DNA of 7,729 bases, taken from the NCBI GenBank assembly GCA_963650485.1, contig CAVJLN010000098.1, positions 1-7,729 on the forward strand, read 5' to 3'. This document shows positions 1 to 7,091 of the stretch, piece after piece (the stretch's first letter is position 1; the number at the start of each line of letters is the position of its first letter). A program made the position numbers and the translations under genes. A model generated the notes under the pieces. The model had not been told where the DNA came from. It saw only the letters and a list, made by a program, of their open reading frames with translations, and ran no database searches. This stretch comes from Suilimivivens sp963650485 (GTDB taxonomy: Bacteria > Bacillota > Clostridia > Lachnospirales > Lachnospiraceae).

Positions 1-1
1 C

Positions 2-667
2 ATGAAACTTGGAATCGTCTACACCAGCACCACACCGGAGCTGATCCAGTGTGTTAACGAAGAGATCAAAAAGAACTTAGGGGATGCACCGGAGATCATG
101 AATTATCAGGATCCCTCCATCTTAGCAGAGGTCAGAGAGAACAGCTATGTGAAAGCCGCACCGGCCGCCAGACTGGTGGGCATGTATATGCAGGCTGTCT
201 CTGACGGGGCAGATGCCATCCTCAACTGCTGCTCCTCCGTGGGAGAGGTGGCAGATGCGGCCCAGGATATCGGAAAGTACACCGGTATTCCCATCGTGCG
301 GATCGATGAGGAAATGTGCAGGGAAGCGGTAAGGCTGGGTGCAAGGATCGCCGTACTGGCGACACTGCCCACGACTCTGACTCCTACCAAGAATACTATT
401 CTCCGGGTGGCCAGAGAGATGAATCGCCACGTGGAACTGGTAGACGGTCTGGTGGATGCCTTCGGCGCTGACCAGGATCAGTTCAAAGCACTGCTTTGCG
501 CAAAGGCCGGAGAATTAAAGGATCAGGCAGATGTGATCCTGCTGTGCCAGGGCTCCATGGCCTATGCAGAAGAGACCATTCACGAAAGCACCGGCCTGCC
601 GGTACTTTCCAGTCCCCGGTTTGGGGCTGCGGCATTGGCTGCGGCTTTGAAGGCGAAGGGGTTATAA
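2..667 (+). CDS. Aspartate/glutamate racemase family protein, copy 1
   Basis: This 221-residue protein fits the Asp/Glu/hydantoin racemase superfamily (two-domain alpha/beta fold). The N-terminal strand is KLGIVYTST. Candidate catalytic cysteines are C76/C77 in NCCSSVGE and C182 in LLCQGSMA, about 106 residues apart, as expected for the two-cysteine racemization mechanism of the family. The length is normal. The substrate is unknown: amino acid, hydantoin or another small acid are all possible, and not every member is a racemase. The ATG at position 2 is the first visible in-frame start, but its ribosome site lies outside the window and an upstream start cannot be excluded. The stop TAA is at 665-667. 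The gene looks more GC-rich than the sugar operon downstream. A near-identical copy begins at 7092. The family call is firm; specific function is not. Confidence 0.85.
   Translation: MKLGIVYTSTTPELIQCVNEEIKKNLGDAPEIMNYQDPSILAEVRENSYVKAAPAARLVGMYMQAVSDGADAILNCCSSVGEVADAAQDIGKYTGIPIVRIDEEMCREAVRLGARIAVLATLPTTLTPTKNTILRVAREMNRHVELVDGLVDAFGADQDQFKALLCAKAGELKDQADVILLCQGSMAYAEETIHESTGLPVLSSPRFGAAALAAALKAKGL
11..624 (+). repeat. Long perfect direct repeat, left copy
   Basis: These 614 bases are identical, by reading line against line, to 7110-7723 (offset 7,099). The repeat covers almost all of the racemase-family gene. Identity stops abruptly. In the ten bases before it, four positions differ (ATG AAA CTT here against ATC AAA TTA in the right copy). 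In the six bases after it, two differ (GGG GCT here, GGA GCA there, both silent). The edges therefore look like two diverged homologues sharing a homogenized core. Confidence 0.97.
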
Positions 668-696
668 GGCAGTAGCCTTAAAAGAAAATTGATGCT

Positions 697-774
697 GTAT
701 AAATGAAGTTGACATCTTATTCTCATACATTGTATGCCAAGTGTGCGAGAAAAAGGTGTCAATTTTATTTATGC
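697..774. repeat. Imperfect inverted repeat / long stem-loop
   Basis: The left arm (697-729) and right arm (742-774) are complementary at about 26 of 33 positions around a 12-base loop (730-741). The best part pairs TTGACATCTTATTCTC (709-724) with GAGAAAAAGGTGTCAA (747-762), with two mismatches. A second, overlapping palindrome, CATACA-T-TGTATG (724-736), could form an alternative small hairpin. TTTTATTT at 763-770 follows the inner stem, so it could act as a rho-independent terminator for racemase copy 1. The length and the mismatched arms would also fit a dispersed palindromic or MITE-like element. Confidence 0.6.
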
Positions 775-775
775 G

Positions 776-908
776 GAAATACATTCCTTTCGGCATTATT
801 TATGAACATATCACGAAATACATCCAAAGAAATTCAGCAGATAGGGAGAATGAGCAACAAAAAAATCTGCAAGTTTCAGCAGTTGATCTGATTTAAGCGA
901 CGTATTTC
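776..908. promoter_or_regulatory. Cluster of GAAATAC/GTATTTC words (candidate operator)
   Basis: GAAATACAT occurs twice in direct orientation (776-784 and 815-823, 39 bp apart), and the inverse word GTATTTC occurs at 902-908 as part of GTATTTCTGAAAGTAC. The same seven bases recur upstream of the GntR gene (6238-6244). I did not find the word in the coding parts by eye. A regulator binding these sites is inference only; the arrangement is not a textbook FadR/FCD operator (TNGTNNNACNA). Confidence 0.25.
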
Positions 909-965
909 TGAAAGTACAGGTAAATATAACCAAAAATATAGAGCTTAATTTGTATAAATCAGTGA

Positions 966-995
966 TTGAACATAGGATGTTTAAAAGACTATACT
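966..995 (+). promoter_or_regulatory. Predicted sigma-A promoter of the sugar operon
   Basis: A -35 like TTGAAC (966-971) and a -10 TATACT (990-995, one mismatch to TATAAT) are separated by 18 bp. Transcription would start near 1002, giving a leader of about 40 nt before the solute-binding protein ATG. A weaker alternative -10, TATAAA at 953-958, has no convincing -35. The leader contains the small dyad CGTC-AGAA-GACG (1003-1014), which might be an operator or nothing. Confidence 0.55.
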
Positions 996-1043
996 ATAGA
1001 CACGTCAGAAGACGGACACTAAGTTTTAAGGGAGGTTACATTA

Positions 1044-2393
1044 ATGAAGAAAAAGATCATAGCAACGTTGCTTGCATCCGCCATGGTTTGTGGCTTATTT
1101 ACTGGATGCGGCTCCAGCAACACTGCTTCCACAGCAGAAAGCTCAGCAGAAGAGAGCACTGAGGAGGCTACAGAAGAAGGTACTGAAGAAACATCCGATG
1201 TTGCTTCAGGAGAAGCTACAACCATAACGGTATGGGGATGGGACAAGTCCTTTAACGGAATCTCTTTTGAAGAGGCCGACAAGCTGGATGACAGCGTTAA
1301 CGTAGAGTTTGTGGAGATGGCAAAGGCAGATTGCCTCGAGAAGATTCACACAGTACTTGCATCCGGTGTCAGCGATGACCTTCCGGACATCGTAATTATT
1401 TCTGATGCAGCGGCACAGGGCTATCTTATGTCTTATCCGGGCGCATTCCTGGCAATGGACGATTATCTTAACTACGATGATTTTGCAAGCTACAAAAAGG
1501 GATATGTTTCCTATGACGGTGTAGGATATGGCGTTCCGTTTGATACCGGTGTTACAGGGCTTTTCTATCGTAGCGATTATATTGAAGAAGCCGGTTATAC
1601 CGATGAAGATATGCAGAATCTTACTTGGGATGAGTATGCAGAGCTTGGAAAGAAGCTTGCAGAGAACGGTCATATGCTGCAGACTTTCAATCCTAACGAT
1701 GTGTCAAACTTCCAGATCCTGCTTCAGTCCACCGGAACATGGTACACTGATGAAGAAGGTAAGGCAAACTTCGTGAACAATGATACACTGAAGGAATGCT
1801 ACAGACTTTTCAAGGAGTTCAACGAGGGCGGCTTTGTAAAGGTAGTCAGCGATTGGTCTGAGTTCCAGGGTGCAATTAACGGCGGCGATGTTGCTTGCGT
1901 GATCAGAGGTTCTTGGATCACTTCCACCATCAAGGCCGGAGAAGATCAGAGCGGACTTTGGAAGCTTGCTCCGATTCCTACTCTTGATACCGTAGAGGGT
2001 GCAACAAACAGATCCAACCAGGGTGGTTCCAGCTTCTATGTACTTGCAAACAGCAAGAATGCAGAGGCAGCAGCTAAGTTCCTTGCAAATACTTTTGGCG
2101 GCAGCACAGAGCTTTATGATACACTTGCAAAATCTGCAAATATCATGGGCACCTACTTACCTGCATCTGATGTAGAAGCTTACAGCACTGCAGATGAATA
2201 CTTCAGCGGTCAGCAGATCAATCAGACACTGGCAAGCTGGATCGGCGAGATCCCGGCTGTGGATCCTGGCGCATATACATCAGAAGCACAGTCAGCTCTT
2301 CTTGCTGTAACACCGAATATTTTGAACGGTTCTGATCTGGAGACAGAACTTTCTACCGCTGAGGAACAGTTCAACCAGATGGTACAGGAATAA
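1044..2393 (+). CDS. Sugar ABC transporter solute-binding lipoprotein
   Basis: This 449-residue extracellular solute-binding protein is of family 1 (carbohydrate-binding type). Residues 1-21 are a lipoprotein signal peptide with a KKK n-region, and the lipobox LFTGC places the lipidated cysteine at C22, so it is anchored on the outer face of the membrane. Residues 23-58 are a low-complexity Ser/Thr/Glu linker. The mature domain opens with the typical strand ITVWGWD (61-67). The length is usual for oligosaccharide binders. The ribosome site AAGGGAGGT (1028-1036) is 7 nt before the ATG, which fixes the start. It is the first gene of the operon, followed by an intercistronic hairpin and two permeases. 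The adjacent GH42 gene suggests a galactose-containing oligosaccharide as ligand; that is inference, and the ligand cannot be read from the sequence. Confidence 0.93.
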   Translation: MKKKIIATLLASAMVCGLFTGCGSSNTASTAESSAEESTEEATEEGTEETSDVASGEATTITVWGWDKSFNGISFEEADKLDDSVNVEFVEMAKADCLEKIHTVLASGVSDDLPDIVIISDAAAQGYLMSYPGAFLAMDDYLNYDDFASYKKGYVSYDGVGYGVPFDTGVTGLFYRSDYIEEAGYTDEDMQNLTWDEYAELGKKLAENGHMLQTFNPNDVSNFQILLQSTGTWYTDEEGKANFVNNDTLKECYRLFKEFNEGGFVKVVSDWSEFQGAINGGDVACVIRGSWITSTIKAGEDQSGLWKLAPIPTLDTVEGATNRSNQGGSSFYVLANSKNAEAAAKFLANTFGGSTELYDTLAKSANIMGTYLPASDVEAYSTADEYFSGQQINQTLASWIGEIPAVDPGAYTSEAQSALLAVTPNILNGSDLETELSTAEEQFNQMVQE

Positions 2394-2417
2394 TCAAGGC
2401 GGATGCTTTAATCTACG

Positions 2418-2441
2418 AAGGGGCCGTAAGGCCCCTTTGTT
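2418..2441 (+). terminator. Intercistronic hairpin (partial terminator or mRNA stabilizer)
   Basis: This is a perfect 8-bp GC-rich stem, AAGGGGCC (2418-2425) with GGCCCCTT (2430-2437), closed by a GNRA-type loop GTAA and followed by only a short T-rich tail (TGTT). It lies 25 nt after the solute-binding protein stop and before the first permease. Such hairpins commonly let the binding protein be made in excess over the membrane subunits, by partial termination or by protecting the upstream mRNA 3' end. The weak U-tract favours partial read-through. Confidence 0.8.
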
Positions 2442-2468
2442 CATATACAGGATAGAGGAAAATCAGAA

Positions 2469-3353
2469 ATGGTTAAAAATAAGAAGAAAAGATCCAGAAC
2501 GATTACATGCTGGACAATGATTATGATTGCAGCAGCGTTCGTAATTATCTTTGGATATTTGCCGACAATTCAGGCTTTTATTCTTTCCTTTAAAACCGGA
2601 AAAGGAGCTAATCTTTCCTTTAATGGATTGGCAAATTACGTTCGACTTTTCAAAGATAATACGTTTTGGACAACATTGGGCAACACACTGATCTATGCAG
2701 TGTTTGAGATCCCGATCATGCTCCTGCTCGCACTTATCATTGCAGTAATGTTGAATGACCCCAAGATAAAAGAGAGAGGTATTTATCGTACCTGCATCTT
2801 CTTGCCTTGTGTAACATCCATGGTTTCATACTCTATCTTGTTTAAGAACATTTTTGCATTGGATGGCGTGGTGAATAACCTTCTTATTAAAATTGGTGTG
2901 ATCGATACGCCGATCTCCTTCATCCTGGATGCACACTGGGCAAAAGTTGTTATTGTAGTAGCTCTTATATGGAGATACACAGGTTACTATATGATCTTCT
3001 TCCTGTCAGCACTGCAGAATGTAGACCCGTCAATCTATGAGGCTGCAAAGCTCGATGGTGCGACAGACAGCCAAAGCTTCCGGAGCATAACAATTCCGAT
3101 GTTGAAGCCCATTATTTTCCTTACCAGCATTATGGCATTGAATTCAACCCTGCAGTTGTTCGATGAGGTTGTAAACCTGACAAACGGCGGCCCCGGAAAT
3201 GCGACAAGAACGATTTCGGAATATATCTATGACCTGTCCTTCAACTATGTACCGAGTTATGGCTATGCGTCCACCGTTTCACTGGCAGTATTCGTTATTG
3301 TAGTTGCGATTACGATTTTCCAGAAGGGAGTTATGAGAGATAAAGATGAATAA
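2469..3353 (+). CDS. Sugar ABC transporter permease, MalF/LacF type
   Basis: This 294-residue inner-membrane permease belongs to the binding-protein-dependent transport family (MalF-like, CUT1 class). A basic N-terminus (KNKKKRSR) is followed by about six hydrophobic segments, near residues 13-38, 68-95, 107-128, 157-182, 213-233 and 263-285. The cytoplasmic EAA loop, which docks to the ATPase, is EAAKLDGATDSQSFRSITIP (191-210). The segment LTNGGPGNATRT (237-248) is typical of MalF homologues. A ribosome site AGAGG (2454-2458) lies 10 nt before the ATG. The end overlaps the next permease by 8 nt, implying translational coupling and a heterodimeric channel. Confidence 0.93.
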   Translation: MVKNKKKRSRTITCWTMIMIAAAFVIIFGYLPTIQAFILSFKTGKGANLSFNGLANYVRLFKDNTFWTTLGNTLIYAVFEIPIMLLLALIIAVMLNDPKIKERGIYRTCIFLPCVTSMVSYSILFKNIFALDGVVNNLLIKIGVIDTPISFILDAHWAKVVIVVALIWRYTGYYMIFFLSALQNVDPSIYEAAKLDGATDSQSFRSITIPMLKPIIFLTSIMALNSTLQLFDEVVNLTNGGPGNATRTISEYIYDLSFNYVPSYGYASTVSLAVFVIVVAITIFQKGVMRDKDE

Positions 3354-4155
3354 TCCAGTAAAATACCTGTTCAAAAGAATATTTCTTATTATCGTGTCTT
3401 TCCTCTGCATTTTTCCTTTTCTTTGGATGATTATTGGTGCAACGAACGATTCCAAGGATATTATGATGGGAAAACTGACCTTTGGAACGTCCTTAAGTAA
3501 AAATGTAAAAAATGCGTTCGAAGCGGCAGATCTTGGCAGAGCCTTTGTTAATTCGCTGTATCTTTCAGTGATAATCACGGTTCTTTCATTAATCATCTGT
3601 TCTGTGGCAGGTTATGCTTTTGTTGTTTATAAGTCCAAAAAAACAGAAGTTGTATTCCTTGTTTTGATCGCCTCCATGATGGTGCCTTTTGCAGCCAAGA
3701 TCATTCCGATGTATCGCATGTTTGCTAACATGGGACTGCTTAATAACTATCTGTGTATCATTTTGCCGGCAGTCGGAGCTCCTTTTTTAATTTTCTTCTT
3801 CCGCCAAAATTCAGAAAGCTTTCCAAAGGAGACAATTGAAGCAGCTCGTGTTGATGGCTGTAACGAATGGAAAATATTCAGCAGGATTTTTGTCCCGATG
3901 ATGAGATCAACTTATGCTGCTGCTGCAATTTTCTCATTTATGGCAGCGTGGAATAACTACATGTGGCCGTTGATTTCGTTGCAAAGCGAATCTAAATATA
4001 CACTGCCGCTCACTGTATCTAATCTGGCATCCGGCTTCACACCGGATTATGGCATGGTAATGGTGGGAATAATTATTTCTACGATTCCGACAATGCTTAT
4101 TTTCTTCCTGCTGCAAAAGAACTTTGTAGAAGGAATCCTGGGCTCTGTAAAGTAA
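3346..4155 (+). CDS. Sugar ABC transporter permease, MalG/LacG type
   Basis: This 269-residue partner permease (MalG-like, CUT1 class) has hydrophobic segments near residues 9-30, 68-95, 101-125, 135-153, 187-210 and 235-257. The EAA loop is EAARVDGCNEWKIFSRIFVP (165-184). The C-terminus FVEGILGSVK matches the usual MalG ending (...GxxxGxVK). The start ATG lies within the last codons of the upstream permease (8-nt overlap), with a GAGAG ribosome-like site at 3335-3339. No ATP-binding subunit follows; as in many Firmicutes CUT1 systems, a shared MsmK/MsiK-type ATPase encoded elsewhere probably energizes the pair. That last point is inference. Confidence 0.92.
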   Translation: MNNPVKYLFKRIFLIIVSFLCIFPFLWMIIGATNDSKDIMMGKLTFGTSLSKNVKNAFEAADLGRAFVNSLYLSVIITVLSLIICSVAGYAFVVYKSKKTEVVFLVLIASMMVPFAAKIIPMYRMFANMGLLNNYLCIILPAVGAPFLIFFFRQNSESFPKETIEAARVDGCNEWKIFSRIFVPMMRSTYAAAAIFSFMAAWNNYMWPLISLQSESKYTLPLTVSNLASGFTPDYGMVMVGIIISTIPTMLIFFLLQKNFVEGILGSVK

Positions 4156-4214
4156 ATGCGAGCGCCGTATGCGATGGCTGTGTTGGATGATAGAATAAGG
4201 GGAGAAGACAAGAA

Positions 4215-6227
4215 ATGCAAAAAGAACTGAGCAGACCATATATTTTATTTGGCGGCGATTATAACCCGGATCAATGGGATGAGGCAACAATTCGTCAGGA
4301 TATGGAATATTTTCATGAGGCGGGCGTAAATACTGTTACACTTCCTGTTTTTTCGTGGGCAAAGTTGGAACCGTCAGAGGGAAAGTATTGTTTTGAGTGG
4401 CTTGACAGAATTATCGACATTTTGGACGAAAACAAGCTGTCTTATTTCCTTGCAACTCCAACCAGCGCGCAGCCGGCGTGGCTGTCGCATCAATATTCGG
4501 AAGTCCTTCCGACGGATATTGCAGGCAGAAAGAGAACGCATGGAATGCGAGTGTTTTTCTGTTATAACAGCGAGAAGTACAGAGAACGTGCCGCAGCGAT
4601 TGCCCATGCGATGGCTGAACGCTATAAGGGCAGGCCGGGGTTGATCGGTTGGCATGTGGCAAACGAATATGGAACCTATTGCTACTGTGATAACTGTCAG
4701 AAAAAGTTTCGCCTTTGGCTGAAGGAACGGTACGGAACACTGCAGGAATTAAATGATCGGTGGCATACCGACTTTTGGGGCAAGACTCTGTACAGTTATG
4801 AAGAGATTATGCTCCCCACGGAACGAAACGACGATTATCGTTTTAATCCGGCAGTGCAACTGGACTATATGCGGTTTGTGACGGATTCTACTATTGAATG
4901 CTATGAGAATGAAGCAAAAATTCTGAAGTCAGCAACGCCACAGTTGCCGGTTTTCACCAATATCTCTGGGTTTATCAAGAAACTGAATCAATACAAAATG
5001 GTGTCCGTGATGGACTGTGCAGGATGGGACAATTATCCGTGGCCGACAGATGAGCGCAGTTTCCCGGCGATGAAACATGATATCATGCGCGGCCTGAAGG
5101 ACGGAGAATCTTATTATGTGATGGAACAATCTCCGAATCAGCAGAACTGGCAGCCATATAACAAGCTGAAACGTCCGGGAGAGATCAGGAAGATTGCTTA
5201 TCAGGGATTGGCGCACGGCTCCGACAGCAGTCTGTATTTTCAGATGAGACAGACCACGGGTGGACAGGAGAAGTTTCACGGTGCACTGATTACACATAAT
5301 GGCAGGAATGACACGCGCATTTTCCGCGAGATGAGCCAGTTGGGAAAGGAACTTGCCGGCATTGGAGATCGCTTTATCTGCGGCAAGACGAAAAGCCAGG
5401 TGGGAATTCTCTTTGATTGGGAGAGTTGGTGGGCATTAGAGTTATGCAGCGGCCCTACCTGTGACATGAATTATCTGGAAGAGGTTCATAGATACTACAA
5501 GATTTTATACAAAAAAAATATTCCCGTAGATTTTGTCATGAATACGGATGCGATGGATAACTATAAGGTTCTTGTGGCTCCAATGTTATATATGCTCAAA
5601 CCCGGAGTAGGGGAGAAGATCAATCAGTTTGTAAAAAACGGCGGAACATTAATCGCAACGTATATGACCGGATATGCAGACGAAAATGATCGATGCATTT
5701 TTGGGGCATATCCCGGACCGCTTCGTGAATCGCTGGGACTTTGGGTAGAAGAAACGGATGCCTTGCGACCGGAGGAGCACAACAGTATCCATACACTTAC
5801 GTCACCGGAGCAGCATTATGAGTGCGGATTTTTGTGCGATATTATACGGCTTGAAGGGGCAAAGCCTGTTGCTGTATATGACAGTGATTTCTATCAGGAT
5901 CTTCCTGCGGTTACGGTAAACAGCTGTGGCGAGGGAAAGGGCTATTACCTTGCATCAAGAATGCAACAGGAATATTTAGAAGAATTGATGGAGAGTATTC
6001 TTGCGGCAAATGGAATCAGACCGGAATTTTCCTGGAAAGGTGAAGTGGAAATCACATCACGTGAGAAGGATGGAAGAACGACTTGGTTCGTGATCAACCA
6101 CGATCAAAAGGAGAGTGAGATAGATCTCGGAGAAAATCTCTACATAAACCTTTTAAACGGAGAAATCTACACAGGAAAAAGGATACTTGCTGCATCTGAT
6201 GTGTTGGTGCTTGCGTCGCAGCAGTAA
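4215..6227 (+). CDS. GH42 beta-galactosidase
   Basis: This 670-residue glycoside hydrolase family 42 enzyme hydrolyses terminal beta-linked galactose from oligosaccharides. It has no signal peptide, so it acts in the cytoplasm on imported substrate. The TIM barrel begins with the signature FGGDYNPDQWDE (12-23). The acid/base glutamate is E151 in HVANEYG, and the nucleophile is E304 in YVMEQSPNQQNW. C116 and the C156-x-C158-x2-C161 cluster match the zinc-binding cysteines known in some GH42 members. The motif MRQTTGGQEKFHGA (344-357) is also typical. From about residue 395 (GILFDWESWWALE) the glutamine-amidotransferase-like trimerization domain follows, then a small beta domain from about 605. 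All key residues are intact and the length is usual. A ribosome site AAGGGGAG (4197-4204) lies 10 nt before the ATG. It sits 59 nt after the permeases, so it is probably cotranscribed. The exact galactoside is not evident. Confidence 0.95.
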   Translation: MQKELSRPYILFGGDYNPDQWDEATIRQDMEYFHEAGVNTVTLPVFSWAKLEPSEGKYCFEWLDRIIDILDENKLSYFLATPTSAQPAWLSHQYSEVLPTDIAGRKRTHGMRVFFCYNSEKYRERAAAIAHAMAERYKGRPGLIGWHVANEYGTYCYCDNCQKKFRLWLKERYGTLQELNDRWHTDFWGKTLYSYEEIMLPTERNDDYRFNPAVQLDYMRFVTDSTIECYENEAKILKSATPQLPVFTNISGFIKKLNQYKMVSVMDCAGWDNYPWPTDERSFPAMKHDIMRGLKDGESYYVMEQSPNQQNWQPYNKLKRPGEIRKIAYQGLAHGSDSSLYFQMRQTTGGQEKFHGALITHNGRNDTRIFREMSQLGKELAGIGDRFICGKTKSQVGILFDWESWWALELCSGPTCDMNYLEEVHRYYKILYKKNIPVDFVMNTDAMDNYKVLVAPMLYMLKPGVGEKINQFVKNGGTLIATYMTGYADENDRCIFGAYPGPLRESLGLWVEETDALRPEEHNSIHTLTSPEQHYECGFLCDIIRLEGAKPVAVYDSDFYQDLPAVTVNSCGEGKGYYLASRMQQEYLEELMESILAANGIRPEFSWKGEVEITSREKDGRTTWFVINHDQKESEIDLGENLYINLLNGEIYTGKRILAASDVLVLASQQ

Positions 6228-6313
6228 TGAGACTTCAGTATTTCTTACGAAATTTGTTCGGAGTGTATCGGGGTTCAACAATTTATCTGTAGTGTCCGAA
6301 AGGGGGATGTGGG
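6228..6313. other. 86-bp gap before the GntR gene
   Basis: No terminator is visible after the beta-galactosidase gene and no convincing promoter is seen, so the regulator may be cotranscribed. The gap holds ATTTC-TTAC-GAAAT (6240-6253), a 5-bp dyad that begins with the GTATTTC word (6238-6244) also found three times before the solute-binding protein gene. TAGTGTCCG at 6290-6298 is repeated in inverse orientation at 1013-1021, just after the predicted operon start point. Either could be an autoregulatory site for the GntR protein; both are weak. Confidence 0.4.
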
Positions 6314-7009
6314 GTGGACTATGGAGATGAGAAAAAGAAGTCAGTAGTTAATCGAATCATGGACGGTATTATTGATGACATCATTGAAGGAAAGCTGTCT
6401 CCGGGAGATAAGCTGCCGACAGAACCGGAACTGGCCGCACTCTATGAGGCGGGGCGGAATTCTGTCCGTGAAGCGATCAAGAAGCTGGAAGCCTACGGTA
6501 TTGTTTATATCAAAAGGGCGGATGGTACCTTTATCAGCGAGAATTACAATCAGAAAATGCTCGATCCTATGCTCTACAGCATCATTCTGCAGAAAAACAG
6601 CTGGAGAGATTTCGTAGAATTGAGGGCAGTAATTGATATAGGTACGTTGGAGGTCATTATTGATGGAGCCAAACCGGGAGATTCCTACAAAGAATTGCAT
6701 CGAATTTTGTTGCGAATGGAGTCAGAGTTCCTCGAGGATGCACCTTCTGTTGAGAAAATAATGATGTATGACACGGAATTCCATAGTCATATTGCCAAGA
6801 GAGCAAATAATCCGCAGCTGGTGACGATTACAGATTATATCACCAGACTTACGGTTCCTTCCCGAAAAAAGACCGTCAGGGGAATTCTGGAAAACGGAAA
6901 AGAAGAGGAATTCATTGCGCTGCATCGGCAGATGTTAGAAATAATCGAGAAAAAGGAAAGAGATAAGATTGTAAAAACCGTTCAGGATCATTACGTCTAT
7001 TGGAGATAG
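6314..7009 (+). CDS. GntR-family transcriptional regulator, FCD (FadR) subfamily
   Basis: This 231-residue DNA-binding regulator has an N-terminal winged helix (about 10-76) with the GntR signature: LSPGDKLPTEPELAALYEAG, then the recognition helix RNSVREAIKKLEAYGIV and the wing KRADGTFISE. The C-terminal all-helical FCD domain (about 95-231) carries the candidate metal/ligand residues D153 and H157 (YDTEFHSHI), H204 (ALHRQM) and H226 (QDHYVYW). FCD domains bind small organic acids or sugar acids, often via a metal. The start is GTG at 6314, supported by AAGGGGG at 6300-6306 seven nt upstream; nearby ATGs at 6307, 6321 and 6327 are out of frame. The next in-frame ATG (6359) would cut into the DNA-binding domain. 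It is likely the local regulator of the operon; the effector is unknown. Confidence 0.92.
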   Translation: MDYGDEKKKSVVNRIMDGIIDDIIEGKLSPGDKLPTEPELAALYEAGRNSVREAIKKLEAYGIVYIKRADGTFISENYNQKMLDPMLYSIILQKNSWRDFVELRAVIDIGTLEVIIDGAKPGDSYKELHRILLRMESEFLEDAPSVEKIMMYDTEFHSHIAKRANNPQLVTITDYITRLTVPSRKKTVRGILENGKEEEFIALHRQMLEIIEKKERDKIVKTVQDHYVYWR

Positions 7010-7091
7010 CGGATTTTGAACAACGGTAATTGCGTCAAGGATCGGGGTGATGGCTCCGATAGTTACAGATGGGAAGATTAGTGTGAAAACT

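Larger units (their letters stand above)
668..1043. other. 376-bp intergenic regulatory region
   Basis: This AT-rich stretch lies between racemase copy 1 and the solute-binding protein gene. No credible gene is seen: the short open frames here have no good ribosome site, and the one at 703-891 runs through an inverted repeat. From left to right it holds a small hairpin overlapping the racemase stop (665-680), an imperfect inverted repeat (697-774), three copies of the word GAAATAC/GTATTTC (776, 815, 902), a weak dyad GGT-N7-ACC (919-931), a sigma-A type promoter (966-995) and a strong ribosome site (1028-1036). It probably contains the main control region of the sugar operon. Confidence 0.75.

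Noticed and set aside
122..430. Open reading frame on the minus strand of racemase copy 1, repeated identically at 7221-7529
   Set aside because: It is a shadow of the racemase coding frame; its identity between copies only reflects the DNA repeat. No ribosome site or family features.
665..680. Hairpin TAAGGC-AGTA-GCCTTA overlapping the racemase stop codon, considered as a terminator
   Set aside because: Only 6 bp and followed by A-rich rather than T-rich sequence; at most a minor mRNA structure.
709..737. Perfect -35 hexamer TTGACA at 709-714 as a second promoter
   Set aside because: At 16-18 bp spacing no good -10 is present (TGTATG and shifts of it), and the hexamer is part of the inverted repeat.
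703..891. Small 62-codon frame in the region after racemase copy 1
   Set aside because: It runs through the imperfect inverted repeat, lacks a ribosome site, and its Cys/Lys-rich translation resembles the opposite-strand frame only because of the palindrome.
919..931. GGT-N7-ACC dyad as an FCD-type operator
   Set aside because: Spacing does not match the usual TNGTNNNACNA core and only short half-sites agree; likely chance in AT-rich DNA.
7041..7060. Hairpin ATCGGGG/CTCCGAT after the GntR gene, considered as a terminator
   Set aside because: No T-run follows it and it contains a G-T pair; kept only as a structure near alternative start codons.
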